64,000 bases of DNA from Apis mellifera (lineage: Eukaryota > Arthropoda > Insecta > Hymenoptera > Apidae): contig NC_037639.1 in assembly GCF_003254395.2 (NCBI RefSeq), positions 8,546,501-8,610,500 on the forward strand, written 5' to 3'. The position numbers were made by a program, and so were the translations under genes. Shown one piece after another: positions 1 to 12,083 of this stretch (positions are counted from its first letter, which is position 1; each line of letters starts with the position of its first letter). The notes beneath the pieces were generated by a model, which did not search any database, was not told the DNA's origin, and saw nothing but the letters and a program-made list of their open reading frames with translations.

Positions 1-2564
1 AATATATTATTAGTTTGATAAAGTTGGTATATTTTTATGTTGACGTAATAGAACCGTTCATTTATAAACGAATGTACGATGTATAATGGTAATAATCTTT
101 CGATTATTTTTAGTTCGAACAATCGGATAATAATTAATTCGACGAAGAAGCTCGATAATTGGCCGTTTACGGACGTTTCGTGCACCACGCGCACGATGCA
201 GATTGACCCCCTAGTTTATAGCATAAACGGGGGGTCGAAAACTCTCTCGTTTCGAGGCGCGCATCCGCTTCATTGTTTACACGTGCTGGCGAGCGGAACA
301 ACAATGCTGCCGCGTTATCTGGCGGGTTAACCCTTTCCTTAAACCGTTGGCGGAATTTCGTTTCGGGCGCGTAGGTGCGAACGGGGCCGCGAGCTCGGGA
401 GTTTTATGGAATACTTAACGCGGCGGGGGGGCTTTCGCGGTTTGCTGCGTGCGATACGGGATCGTTCCCTGAACGCATCGCAGCACGGCATTGTTCGAAT
501 CGGAATCACTGCCACCGGCCGATTTACGAGCTGTGAATGGAACCGGGCCCTTTGAAAACTGATATTTCGGTATGCAGCCCCGGTCATTGTCTCGCGTGAG
601 TTACCTTTATTGCAGGTTAATGTCACGGTGATCCGCGGGGATGCGTGAGACTGCGGGGATTATTTATGGAACGTGCCATGTCTCCAACTATTAAGGCGTG
701 CTTCTGTTAACGATTTGTATTGTATGTACAATTCTTTTTAAGACGGGTAGACACGTCGTAAAACTTGCCGGCGTGGAGCAACCGCTTGCGTTAAATTTAT
801 ACGCGGGTATATATGTCTCTTTGAATATACAAGAAGAAGAAAAAAGAAAGAAAAAAAGAGAAAGAAATAATGAAAGTAACGAAAGCAATATCTTAATCGA
901 CACGTCTTAATGATAATTAAAAATCTAGATCACGTTGGATAATCAACTTTGTATACTCAAGAATATCTATACTATCCCGTCTACTTGAGCACAAATTCCC
1001 CGCCCACCGCCATTCCTAATTCATCCTCGAAATCGCGTAAACAGTTTAACTAGCCAGCCCCCAATTTCGGCGCGTCTGCGATCCTTTTCGAATTTCCCGC
1101 GGCAAGCCGCCGGGGCAAATAATAGTCGGGAAAATTTCGGTAAACAGGCGGCAATCCGCGCGACGCCTTTCACTTTTCACTCTTACTCCTAATGTTTGGC
1201 CGGTTTGGCCGTCCCATCATCGGCGGGAGGACCGGTTTTGAGAGTAAAATTTCCGCCCGTCCGTGTATTTACGCCCGTCAATAGGAACGTATTTGCCGAA
1301 GCTGGCCGGGCAATTAACCGCGGCTCCCTCCCGTGCCACGTTTGCTTTTTTGTTTGCAAATACCTTGGCGAGCGCGAACAAACCAGCGAATAACGCAAAC
1401 AATCCCGCAAGAGACAAATAATACGCCAGGTGGTCGGGCGCGCGCGCAGTTTTCCATTCGCGCGCGAGGAGGAGGAAAGCTCGATCCGCGAGCGTGCATG
1501 CCGATCCTAAACCGCTCGTGATTTATATTGTAACGAGCTACCTCGATTAGATTGATTTATTCCCTCGTTTATAATTTCTCACCGATTGTGCACGGGACGC
1601 GTTTTCACGCCCCATCGTATCTGCTTTATCTCCTCCGTGCCTGTCCTCTTGTCCATAAATCAAACGTATTCATTTCGCGGGCTAAAAAGTTTCTCCCTTT
1701 CTTCGATCACGTTTGTCCGTGTCGTTTTTTTTTCTTTCTTTCTTACTTTCCAAAAAAACTTGTATATTTATTAATCGAGCTTGTTATCATAATATATCTT
1801 CCCCATTGTCGGACAAACACGTACGTTAAATAGACGGGACGTCGTTCTCTGGTTTTATTATATATATCCCAGGTTTGGTTAGCGGATACGATTTGTCGTT
1901 ACGGGTATATAATGCTCGCCTCTTATAATTCTCGGTCAAATCCGATAATTCGACTGATTCGCGTGGATCGAAGGCACAATGCAAATTGGCCGGATATAGA
2001 CAACCGGAACATGGCGATTCTCTATGCACACATCATACGGATACCGTCGAGCGGGCGTATTAATTGTATCAATTTTGTTGATTCGCGTGTACACGTCATA
2101 GAGCGCGTTTTCAACGATCCCCTAAGCGTTTCACAGTTTATTAACCGTGGCTGTTCTACCTATCCTGGCAAATATAGATACACTTGGTAAAACTGGTATG
2201 CGTAGCGGCTAATGTGAAAACGTGATAATCGGTGTCCCTATCCTATCCACCATGTCTCCGCCCATCGTTCTCGCGTTCCACCGCGTTGAAAACAAACCAT
2301 TTTCATTCATTCCACGCTATGTAGCGTGTCGTTCGATTGTCGTGTCACGAGTTTTCACACGCGAGAGAAGCCCGCGTTAAATGATTAATCGATCGAATCC
2401 CGAACGCCTCCCCTCTATATGCGCCCGAGTATAACGCCCGACTTAGACTACCGCCAATCATAGATTTCTCCGATTGTACCACCGTCTGATTTCCACTTCC
2501 ATAATCTTGAGTCAATTCTAAGTCGCTCTACCGTGTACACCGTGGCGCAGCTTGGAAAATTGAG

Positions 2565-2615
2565 CACACACACACATACGTATAAATATATATGTATATA
2601 TATATATATATATAT
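2565..2615. repeat. Compound CA / TA microsatellite
   Basis: A short (CA)n run at 2565-2576 is followed by an interrupted (TA)n run that is cleanest at 2595-2615. It is a simple-sequence repeat with no coding role visible, and likely length-polymorphic. Confidence 0.9.
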
Positions 2616-3420
2616 CGAGACAAAGACGGCCGAGGGAATGTAGATGGAACGGGTGCATGAAATTATTAATCGAGGAGACAGTCCAGGAGCCATATGCGTC
2701 AGATCGATGATCCATTTAAACACGGCAGTCGCCCTGGGTTCAAGAAGCAGAGCTGTAGCTTATTCAACTCTGTAATCACGTATACGTGCTTAATGGGAAA
2801 ATAGACAAGTGCCAGCACTCGAAGCTCGCGATATCTATTCTCCTGGAGCGTGCATCGAGGGCTGAGCCTGGGTCAAAGCGTACGTGGGGAGGGGTGGCGT
2901 TCCAAGGGGCGTTGTCTGGTCTAATCGCTTAGGGAAAATTGACAAAGAGTCGACAACTGTCAGTGCGCAGCTGGGTCACCAACTTTCGAGTGGCGACACC
3001 ACGTATATACATATGCTTCTGCGTGTCACTTGTGCCAACTCGTGTGCAAGTTCCTCCATCGCGTAGATGCGATTCCGTGTGTAAACTTGACTTGATTTTC
3101 TTCGCGGCGTGTGCGTGAGAATTATGCAAACTTTTGCGATCTTTAGCGTTCGAATTCTCGTCGGTAATCGTTTACTCAACGTTCCAAGAGGCACGTCGGG
3201 AGGTGAAAATTTATTTGTAGAAATAATATTAAAGGAGAAATTGTGGATCGATACAACAGTCGAAGTGGTTGAATGTCTAATTAACAAATATTTGCGCACG
3301 ATCATTCGACAGTAGGATACGTTTCAAAGTTTGCTTGCTCGTGGCGCAATAATTGTTAAATCATTGTTTTCCTTTTCCTTCGTTGTTTCCAATTACTTCC
3401 CCATTTCGGATAACAATTTT

Positions 3421-3520
3421 TATTTTTTTTTTATACACACTGTTTCCTCGCAATTTCTCTCTACGCTCCTATTTTTCTTTTTTCTTTTTTTTTTTTTTCT
3501 CTTTCCTTTCACTTCACTTT
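3421..3520. repeat. T-rich polypyrimidine tract
   Basis: The block contains runs of T broken mainly by C, including a run of 14 T around 3485-3498. A splice-acceptor-like TAG at 3530-3532 follows it and is itself followed by GTGAAA, but the last bases before that AG are A-rich, so I do not call a splice site. Confidence 0.8.
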
Positions 3521-4479
3521 CAAACAAACGTAGGTGAAATGCGAATTTGTAGAATTACCTTCGCATTCTCTCGCCTGCCCTATCTTGCCGATCTGCCCTC
3601 AAAAGAACGCATTTCGCCACTCTCAAACCTCTTCTAACCAAACCACCCCATTGAGTCGTTTCGTGTTTCCACGAGTGCGCTCGTTTACCCGTTTTTCGCC
3701 TTTCTATTTCCGCGCCACGTTCCTCGTAGACCTGTTCCTTTTTTCCCCTTTTTACCAACCTTTCGCGAAACTGGAGCGCCACTCTCTTGGCAAAAGGACA
3801 CAGGTGTCGCGTGATTCACCGTGTGAAAAGCCTGACTACACCCCCTATAAAAAGAAGATTTTTGAGAATCTCCTTTCGCTATTTGTCGATGTCGAAAGTG
3901 TAAATAGCTCAAAGTAGCATCGGGGGGGAGGAAAGCGAAAGGGGAAAGATTTGTCAAGTTTAAAAGACACTTTTCATGAAAATAATCTTCTTTGTGAATT
4001 TACGTACGAAAGACGATATTTCCAATATCGATTCCTTTCATTGCTCGCTCAAACATCGAATATAAAAACTCTTTGTTTAAAAAAGAAATTCATCAAAATA
4101 CCATTTCAAGCGTATTTTGGATACAAAGATTAATAAATAGAAGCACACGTTTCTTTATTCCAATTATTAGAACTTGGAAAATTTCAATTATAATAATAAG
4201 AGGAGACACGGATAATAGAAACTCGTCCAACGAAATTCAGATGCTCGACGAGTATTCGGTCGAAAGATGCCATCCCTCAAACTTTTCCCATAACGTCTCA
4301 CCAAGTCGAAGAGGACGAGATTTGATCGCGATCGCGCTCGCAAGCGATTATAAGCATTCGCAGTGGAGGAAGGCAAGCGAGCAAGTAAAATGGAGAAGCG
4401 TTATCTGCTTCTACTTCGATGGATATCATTTCACGGGATTCTGAGCAACTCCATCCAATCACCACCCCGCGTGAAAACC

Positions 4480-4585
4480 TCCGTCCTCCGTCTTCCTTTC
4501 GCTCTCTCCCTCCCTCTTCCATCCTCTTCGAATCTATCCGCTTCCGAGCTCCTTTCTCTCTCCCTCTCCCTCTTTTCCTTAACTC
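4480..4585. repeat. Long polypyrimidine tract
   Basis: About 100 bases are dominated by C and T in CCT and CTCT steps. The tract ends in TTCCTTAAC (4575-4583), which matches the U12 branch-point consensus and would also serve as an ordinary branch point. It lies directly upstream of the microexon candidate at 4618-4647. Tracts of this kind are common in this window, so position alone is weak evidence. Confidence 0.75.
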
Positions 4586-4617
4586 GCTTTGGCGCAAACT
4601 ATTGATTTGTTTCATAG

Positions 4618-4647
4618 CCAACGGCGGCTGCCCCGGTGAAACGTGAG
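4618..4647 (+). other. Candidate 30-nt microexon (speculative)
   Basis: The 30 bases are bounded upstream by TTTCATAG and downstream by GTAAGG, with GAG as the last exon triplet, so both edges fit insect splice consensus. A long pyrimidine tract and a branch-point-like CTTAAC lie upstream. The length is a multiple of three. Only one frame stays open, reading PTAAAPVKRE; the other two meet stops. I do not recognise the peptide. The acceptor is only fair because the 20 bases before it contain several purines. This could easily be chance; transcript evidence would decide it. Confidence 0.15.
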
Positions 4648-7107
4648 GTAAGGGCTTCCTCGTTCCCCATCCCGGTTCGGATGGTCTACAAACCACCCCC
4701 GTTTTAACCGTGGTTGGTAATATGTGCAACGGTATACCCTGTCGTACATCAACGCGCACGTACACGTACACGGGGACAACGGTTAGGTGTGTTGGAGGAG
4801 TCCAGTGTGAGAATGCGTAACCCCATACGTTTCAGCAACCCCATTTTTCCAAGAGATCTTTTCTTCTGAAACGCTCCATCTGGCCGACGACGAATGATTT
4901 CCATCGATCCGCGCGATGCATAAACTATAACCCGCATCCGCAGAAGCCGGAGGGAAAACACTTTCTTCGTTTGGGATGGATAGGAAACACAGATGCACTG
5001 CATTTTTTTACCTTCTTCTTCGAGAGTGAATAATCCCCTCCTCTCTTTGAATTCTAATGCAAATTACGATCACGATTCGTCTCTGAATAGGGTGGATGAA
5101 TAATAAATTGATTCTCAATCGAATGATATTATTCTTCCTTATTTGCTGGAAGAATATTCGAAACACGAAGAAGAGGAAGAGGAAGAAAAACGATCGTTTT
5201 ATTCGTTCCCCGAAAATCGAACAACTAATTTCTTACACGGGGAGGAGGAGCATTCAGGATACTACTTTCCCCGTGGCGGGTCGAATTGCGTCGTTTTTCA
5301 GCTTCTTCGACACGGTCCACTTCCATCTCCGATAAATGAAACCGAACGGGCCCGCGCGAGGGTACATTTGATATCTCTTGATTGCAAGGGGTGGGACACG
5401 GAGCCGCTTCGCCGCGTCCATTTTCGGGATAAGATGAGAATTACAAGCGTTCCGTTTCCACGATCTTTTTTCTCCTCGGTGAACCTTGGACCGTCCCGGG
5501 AGCACAATAGAAAATTCTCGGCGCGATGCCACCCCGATTATTCATCGGTACGGGGTGTAACATTTATAGGAGGGTTGCCGCAACCCTATGTATAAACATT
5601 TCGACAAGTAGCAGCATTTTAGGTAAATTGTTTCGCGTTAATGTTAGGCCCTCAAAAATTGAAATAATTTTTCGAATCTTCGTTACTTTCCAGTCTAGAA
5701 TATTTATTTGATATCCAGATTTATCTTTATCCATCACCGAATACGTTTTTATATTTTTTGGAATTTAATCACGTTGACAATTTTCTTGACAGTGAAAAAT
5801 TCTGATACTTGTATACTTTATCTGTGTTAAATTTCTCTTTCTTTTCTATGTGATGCAACAATATCGGACGCATGAATGCTTCGCAATTCGCATACACAAG
5901 TGATATAATCAATATCTCAAACAGTGAGAAAAGATCGATAAGCCCCGGAAAAATCATAAAAAATCCCCAAATTCGAGTCGTAAAAGCCCCTCATCCTTGC
6001 ATCCCTTCTTTTATCCAGATCCAAGCCGATAAACGAATCATATAACATATCACCCATCGATCCTGGTTTCAACGTTACAACGGCAAATAATGTTTTATCG
6101 GTCGCGGTATAGTCGATGGTGAGCGATTAGGGTGGTTTATGGGTCGGTCGTACGAGGGGAAAAAGAAAAAAAACGCAAGAATCACGGATCGGCGGTGTTA
6201 TCGCGCAAACGGTTACGAGGAACAATATCTCAGAAGATCGTTTCACTTTAAGGGCTCCCGTTCCACGAGAAAGAGGGGAGGGGGATGGGGTCCAGGGACG
6301 GAGAACGACGAATGATTCACCCTCGGCGCGTAGAGCATCGGTAACCCTCGACTTCGTAATTGATTGGCCCTGATACGCCTCCTTATCTCTTAATCCATCT
6401 TCCGCTCCCACGTTCCGCATGCGTAGATTCGAGCGGTTCTAGTCGCTAGTTACGTGTATATATATATGTAGCACGTATGTGCCCCCTCTAATATGTTTGT
6501 TTGTACATGGAGGTTCGTACATTTGGGCCGTAAGGGGGGAGGTGGGGCCGTAAAGAATCAATCCCTCGGCAATATGCGCGCCACGCTCGATGTAAATATT
6601 TGCGGCAATTGTGTAAAGATCGATTTCCACGATGCCGCTATTACCGTTTAAAGTGTGTCCCATGAATAATGTATCGAGTATATAGAGCTCTTAATACATT
6701 GGGATGGATAGAAGGGGGTAGGTTTCCGGCAAGGAAGAGAAGATTAGAAAAGAAACGGGTGGAGAAACTTTTACTTTGAGGGAGGGAAGATTAACATAGT
6801 TTCATAGCGTTTTCAATTCACGTTACACGATCAACATACTGTATTATGGGGATAAACATTGAAAAAAGGGAAAAATAAGTTTGGTCGACAGACATGCAAA
6901 TGCTCGTTCGGTACACGATACTTTAATGGCCTCGATAACGCTCGTTCGCTGTGTTGTTCGGCTCGCTCGTTTCGTTGGACGATATTAATCTCTCCTGACG
7001 AAGGGAAAATAGCTGCGTCGAATTCGGTAGAAAGCGTGTAAAGATCTCCTTCTTTTTGTCCCTCTCTTCCTTCTTCTCCGTTCTTGCGTTCGAGCGTTTC
7101 TTCCTTC

Positions 7108-7138
<31 letters not shown>

Positions 7139-8358
7139 TTTTGGAACGCACGTTGAGAGGCGTTCCATAAATCATCCACGGTGCGAAATAAAGTGGACGC
7201 CGGTTTCGGGCCCGATAAACCTCGTGCACACGAGTCGGCAATCTCGAAAACCGTACGCACGGAGAGGGGATGGTCGCGAATAATCCGCGTTCATTAGCAA
7301 CAAAGTGAAAAGTGATTGCAATTTGTCCAACGTGAACGTTGTTCGAACGATCCCTTAGGCTCGAGCACGGACGGTTGATACATCGCCGACGTGGCTTTAC
7401 GACGTTTTAATACCGGCAACGTTACGCTCGCTTAGGTCTTCATAAGACAAAATATCATATCTCTTCTATTCAACGGACAACAATTCCGTGTTGGCGGACA
7501 CCTGACAGAACAAGGAAATATGTCAGTGTCTCGTGTTATTGCTCTCAAAGTGTCACTTCAACCGTGACAATTGTAACGCGAGTCAATAGTTTCGAAAAAA
7601 TCGAAATTACAGTTATCGCATTATATAGTATTACTTTTCTAAGATTTTTCGTATAGATCTCTTTTGTAATATTGTTCAAAGCATGTAGATTCTGAAAGAA
7701 TTATTGAAATTTCAGTCTTCTCGATTCCCCATTGTTGCGATAACAAATTAACAAAGTAGAATTAAAGTTACTTGAGGTTTTATAGTCCGCATAGTCGGAT
7801 AGCTGCACAGACAGAGCGTGGAATTAAAAGAGAGAAGCATAATGGGCTCGGAACAACGCGCAGTTTGTCAATGATTTTTCATCGGATGACTTGACGGGTC
7901 TGGAAAACGCTACCACGCCAGCGTGCGCACGCGAGCGTCGCGTCGCCGCCTCGCGGGGACGTGTTTTGAATTTACGTCGATGTGTCACGAAGCGGTTCAA
8001 AGTTGAGAGCACCGCGTGCCACCGCCACGCATAGAATCTTAATTTCTACCTGTCGCTCCAAGCGATGTAAGACTGCTACAGTCTTTCTTGGATGGTACAA
8101 TTTTTCTCGCTGGAACAACCTACGTGAAGAGTTAATTTTCCTCATCGTGTTTCTTGTTTGCGCGGAAACAACTCGAAACTGCTTCCATATACGATACGAT
8201 ATTAAACGATGTTAAACATTTTAATCTTTTCACTTATGCTCCTCTTGTACATTTTCGTAATTGCATCGCTTTATGTAGCCTAAGCAAATAATTAGATTGC
8301 GAGTTTTCATGCAAATATGTATTTTTCGTATCGTATATTTGCTTAAAACTTAATAAAA
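4648..8358. other. Non-coding spacer, no gene recognised
   Basis: The longest frame is 150 codons at 5143-5595 (+). It opens in an acidic low-complexity run encoded by a GAAGAG repeat and has no recognisable domain. The area from 5600 to 6100 and from 7560 to 7780 is AT-rich. The only clear repeat is a CTTT microsatellite at 7107-7142. I see nothing else that can be named. Confidence 0.55.
7107..7142. repeat. (CTTT)n microsatellite
   Basis: About eight CTTT units sit in a larger pyrimidine-rich block (7045-7142). On the minus strand the block creates overlapping lysine/glutamate/arginine-rich chance frames, which explains the open frames here. Confidence 0.92.
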
Positions 8359-8563
8359 TCTATTGAAAACACAAAAACTTTAAACTATCGTAATTTCGAA
8401 GATAATGAATTTCTGTTAATGAATCGAAGATAGCAAGAAGCGCGATATCTTCCACTTTAAAATACGTTTTCATTTGTTCCGATACGACTTTCCGTTCCCG
8501 AGATATCGTCGTTTAAAGAAAAGATGTTTTTTAAGATGTGTTCATTTACCTTCCTATTGAAAT

Positions 8564-8766
8564 CCTATTGAAGTTCTATTAAAATTAGAAAAAGTTTGAA
8601 CCGCTATAACTCGGAAGATAACGACTTCCGGTCAACGGGCGAACGATCGTTAGAAGCGCTGATTCTTGCCCTTTAAAACGCTTTTTTATTCATTTCGATA
8701 TCACTTCCGGTTCCCGAGATATCGTCGTGTAAAGAAAAGTTTACTTTCTAATCGTTTACCTTAAAC
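8564..8766. repeat. 203-bp repeat, copy 2
   Basis: The first of the two well-preserved copies. It starts at CCTATTGAAG and contains, in order, GCTATAACTCGGAAGATAA, CTTCCGGTCAAC, the palindrome AACGATCGTT at 8642-8651, CCTTTAAAACGC and CCGAGATATCGTCG, then a spacer with AATCGTTTACC. Confidence 0.88.
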
Positions 8767-8942
8767 CCTATTGAAGTTTTATTAAAATTAGAAAAAGTTT
8801 GAACCGCTATAACTCGGAAGATAATGACTTCCGGTCAACTGGCGAACGATCGTTAGAAGCGCTGATTCTTGCCCTTTAAAACGCTTTTTTATTCATTTCG
8901 ATATCGCTTCTGGTTCCCGAGATATCGTCGTGTAAAGAAAAG
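8767..8942. repeat. 203-bp repeat, copy 3
   Basis: The second well-preserved copy, aligned to the preceding copy without gaps over 176 bases. The spacer similarity continues past 8942 (AACCGTTTAC versus AATCGTTTAC) before decaying, which suggests the array once extended further. Confidence 0.88.
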
Positions 8943-10746
8943 GCTAATTTTTAACCGTTTACGATCTCTATCTTTATCGCTTATTCGGACCTCTCGCTCG
9001 CGCCTCGTTTCACTGACCTATCCCAAACGCCAGCTGCGATTCCTGGAAAAAAAAGTAGGTCAGTGTGTCGCGAAGTCTATAAATAGACTTAAATATTACG
9101 AAAACTTTGAATCTTTATATCTCGGCAACCGTTTGAGATATCGGGATAAAACAAAAAGGGATTTCAATTGCACGGTTCCCTCTATATTTCGAGCATGTTT
9201 TCGTAACTATATTTTTAATTTTTTTTCGCGTTTTTTTTACACCAATAATCGAAGTTTCGTTTCTGATTTTACACGACTTCAACTTATAAATGATAAAACT
9301 TCAAATTTTTCGAATTTTTCGAAAGGGTGGGTGGAATACTTTAACCGAGAATAGTAACGTAATACATGCACGGAAGATTGAAAACGATTAAAAACACGTG
9401 ACAATAGGAGCCCTGTTCACGAGTAAACGACGCGAAGCGTTAGACGATGACATGTTTCGAATGCGTCACGCGTCATTGTCACTCGTAAATTCTAAGCGAG
9501 TCTCGGCCAACCCATCCGAAGCTGAAACAGCGTTAAAACCCTCCTTTCGCCGCTGCGACAAATGCACCACTCGACAGTCATCTCCCGTCATTCTTCAGTG
9601 GTTCAATCGTCGCTTCGCGGTTCGCCCCTCTTTTCATAATTTCTTGCTAGCCTCACAATACGCGGCCTCTCCTCTTCCTTAACGCGTACGCATCCCTTCT
9701 ACTACAGTTTCCATATTCTTCAAGTATTTCTTTCTTTCTCGTCACGCGGCCGCATCGATCTCTCAGGAAATCGAAAATAACGATGTTTCGTCGTGATTTC
9801 ACCCTTTTCAATGCTCTCCCTTCGCGGAAACCGTATATATAGAATCGACGGGAGGAACGAAACAGGGAAGCAAGAAGGCGTAGACGTAAAGTCTTTGTGA
9901 AGGTGGACGAACAATCGGTCGGATAATGTTTTGCCTCGATTCGTAACCGCCGTAGGATTCGATCGGTCCCGCCAGACGAAATCAGTATGTATAGAAGGAC
10001 AATAGGGATTGCGACCCCCCTCTTAAAGGGAGGTTAATTGCATCCCATCGATTTCGACCCGGCACAATGAGGCCAGATGAAATCCTTCTTGGCTACAGAG
10101 ATTCGGAGGCGGCGGTAACGGTCTTCCGTTTCTCCTCCTCTCCTTCTCTCTCTCTCTCGCCATTTTTACGTTTCGCCTCTTTTCAGGGCTTCCTCTTTTT
10201 CAAACCTCTCCCCACCCAAACCATTCCGATTCTCTCGCTTTTCGACTCTTTCGCCGTAGTCTAGGTAACTCCCTTATACCGCGATGGGGATGCTTTATCC
10301 CCCGTTGACCTTGGTTTTCCGACGCGCACCGGTGATTTCCTTTCTGCGGGATCGCGTGCCTCCATCCCCATCCCCCGAATTTCACCGTTCTTTCCGCCCC
10401 CTTCTCTCTCGCCCTCGATCAAAACCTTTATCCCAATTCTCTTCTGGAAAGGACGAGTGGATTCGCGCGCGAAGGGAGGTCCCAGGATTTCGGGGTATCC
10501 GGAATTGTTTAGCGGAGTAGAACAAGAGTCGCTCGTCGAGCTCGTTTTATAGGGAAGCGATGACTACGGCAAATGATTTCCGTAACAATCTTCTTTGCCC
10601 CGGTTTTCCACGCCCCCCGCCCGTATCCGCGTCGAGTGTCCAATCGTTCGTTAAAACTTGGAGGATTCTCGTATATATCCATCATTCGCTCTCCACCACC
10701 CTCTCGAGAGGATATTAACGAAGATTCCCAGAAGCGGGGGAAAAAG

Positions 10747-10776
10747 GAGAGAGAGAGAGAGAGAGAAAAAAAAGAA
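10747..10776. repeat. (GA)n microsatellite with A-rich tail
   Basis: About ten GA units pass into an A-rich purine run. The overlapping forward frames are lysine/arginine/glutamate-rich because of it. Confidence 0.92.
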
Positions 10777-11676
10777 AGGAAGGGATGGACGGACTATCGA
10801 ATTTCTGGTCGAGCGAACAAAACGCGGGTTGCCACGAAAATATTCGTTTCGCGTGGCCCGATAAAACCAATATCCGCTTCGGGGATGCGCTTCGTTTTTC
10901 GCCCCCGCGAAAACAATTTTGATTATTTCTCCGGCTACGCGATGGCTACACGATGGCTACTACTGGTTCGAAGGAAACTTTCGCTGTCGAAATTGCGCCA
11001 CTGTCCGTACGGGAAATGAATTTTCCCCGCGGAGGGAAATGCATCTCGAGGATTCGTGTACGGTAATTGGAAAAGTAAGCGGCGGATGGATGATAAATTG
11101 AATGCAGATTCGTCGTGAATATTCCGTCTATATTAAAGGAAGTTTATTAGTATTCGTAGCGAGATTTTAATATAACACGGCGTAACTCGATTTCCTAAAC
11201 CGTCAAGAATCATAATATGAGAAAGCGAGGATGATTAATTTGTAATTAATAAAAATTACACTGTGTAATAAATTTTGTAGAATTCTAGAAACGAGGAAGA
11301 TTTCTTAAACGACTCGTTATGCAATTCAATCAATATCGTGGATATACGCGTACACGTTCAATGGTATTAATCTATCCTTACTTATTAAATAAATGATGAT
11401 TCACGAGTCAGAGCGCGGCATGCGAAACGAAAGAAGGCGTTTTTTTTTTAACCTTTCGAACGAAGTAGACGTATTTTACGATCCCGTTTTTTTTACTTTT
11501 TATTTTTTACGGACCAAGAAAAAGAGGATCGTCAGCTACGAATTATAGAGGCGAGGAATTCGATTCGTTTCGCCTAATTAGTCCCCAAACAACGCGCATC
11601 CTGGCCATTTAAGCGAAGTCACGCCACTTCGGAGTAATGACGTAAGCGCGGCGGGTAACGACGCCAGGATAGGATG

Positions 11677-11706
11677 AAAAAGAAGAAGAAGAAGAAGAAA
11701 AAAAGG
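11677..11706. repeat. (AAG)n microsatellite
   Basis: Seven to eight AAG units followed by a short A run. On the minus strand it reads as a serine run in a chance frame. Confidence 0.92.
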
Positions 11707-11810
11707 ATTGCACCGCGTCGAGAATCGTTGTAAAAACAACAATCAACCGCCGTATAATAATTTCCAACAACGAACGGACGAATACGCGATCTTTTCGTCG
11801 TCTTTCGCCT

Positions 11811-11828
11811 GGAATTCCGCGGAATTCC
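11811..11828. repeat. 18-bp perfect palindrome
   Basis: GGAATTCCGCGGAATTCC equals its own reverse complement over all 18 bases and does not extend further. Each half is itself an interleaved GGAATTCC palindrome. No function is claimed. Confidence 0.9.
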
Positions 11829-12083
11829 TTTCCCCTCTCTCTCGTCTCCATCCCATTCGTCGTAGAACGAGAGAAATTACTCGAATCTCGAATAAATTGT
11901 ACGCGACCCTGAACCGGCCCTCCCTCGCTAACTAAAAATCGAAGCTAACGTCGAAGGGAAGAACGGTGCTCGAGAAAAATAAGTGCGCCCAAATCGTATT
12001 GGTCACGGTCCTTAAGTTCGCCATGCCCACTTTGCTGCGGTTAGCTTGTCCACGGACCGAGTGCGGAGGAACCGTTTTACCGT

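Larger units (their letters stand above)
1..4479. other. Non-coding spacer, no gene recognised
   Basis: Open frames here stay below about 130 codons and overlap each other on both strands, as chance frames do. Composition alternates between AT-rich stretches (for example 1700-1900 and 3950-4150) and CpG-dense stretches (for example 1040-1500). The small repeats are a purine-rich run at 831-868, a CA run followed by a TA run at 2565-2615, and T-rich pyrimidine tracts at 3421-3520. I see no tRNA-like, rRNA-like or transposase sequence. Exons too short to recognise cannot be excluded. Confidence 0.6.
8359..9200. repeat. Satellite-like tandem array, unit about 203 bp
   Basis: Two adjacent copies (8564-8766 and 8767-8942 onward) match at an exact 203-base offset. 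Over 8588-8739 versus 8791-8942 I count four substitutions in 152 bases. A more diverged copy lies upstream (8372-8523, offset about 216), sharing CTTTAAA, TTCGAAGATAA and CCGAGATATCGTCG. A still weaker related stretch at 9101-9145 shares AAAACTTTGAA, CTCGG and GAGATATCG. The unit length is not a multiple of three, so the array is not a repeated protein domain. Each good copy carries the palindrome AACGATCGTT and two CTCGGAA/TTCCGG-type blocks in opposite orientation. I do not know the family; it resembles dispersed satellite or foldback-type repeats. The 161-codon frame at 8869-9354 is a by-product. Confidence 0.85.
9201..12083. other. Non-coding spacer, no gene recognised
   Basis: Holds a CT run near 10144-10158, a GA run at 10747-10766, an AAG microsatellite at 11677-11706 and an 18-bp perfect palindrome at 11811-11828. 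A splice-acceptor-like CCTCTTTTCAG ends at 10187 with no convincing exon behind it. TTCCTTAAC at 9676-9684 matches the U12 branch-point consensus, but no matching donor is seen. The stretch 11100-11400 is AT-rich. Confidence 0.55.

Noticed and set aside
5143..5595. 150-codon frame on the plus strand
   Set aside because: Begins with an acidic run encoded by a simple GAAGAG repeat; the rest looks fairly protein-like but matches nothing I can name and lacks splice or promoter support.
6297..6312. GGACGGAGAAC, which resembles the start of miR-184
   Set aside because: The match stops after 11 bases, the rest of the mature sequence differs and no complementary arm lies nearby.
7056..7283. Lysine/arginine/glutamate-rich frames on both strands
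   Set aside because: All derive from the (CTTT)n microsatellite and its flanks.
8869..9354. 161-codon frame on the plus strand
   Set aside because: It begins inside a copy of the 203-bp tandem repeat, whose period is not a multiple of three, so the frame is not maintained between copies.
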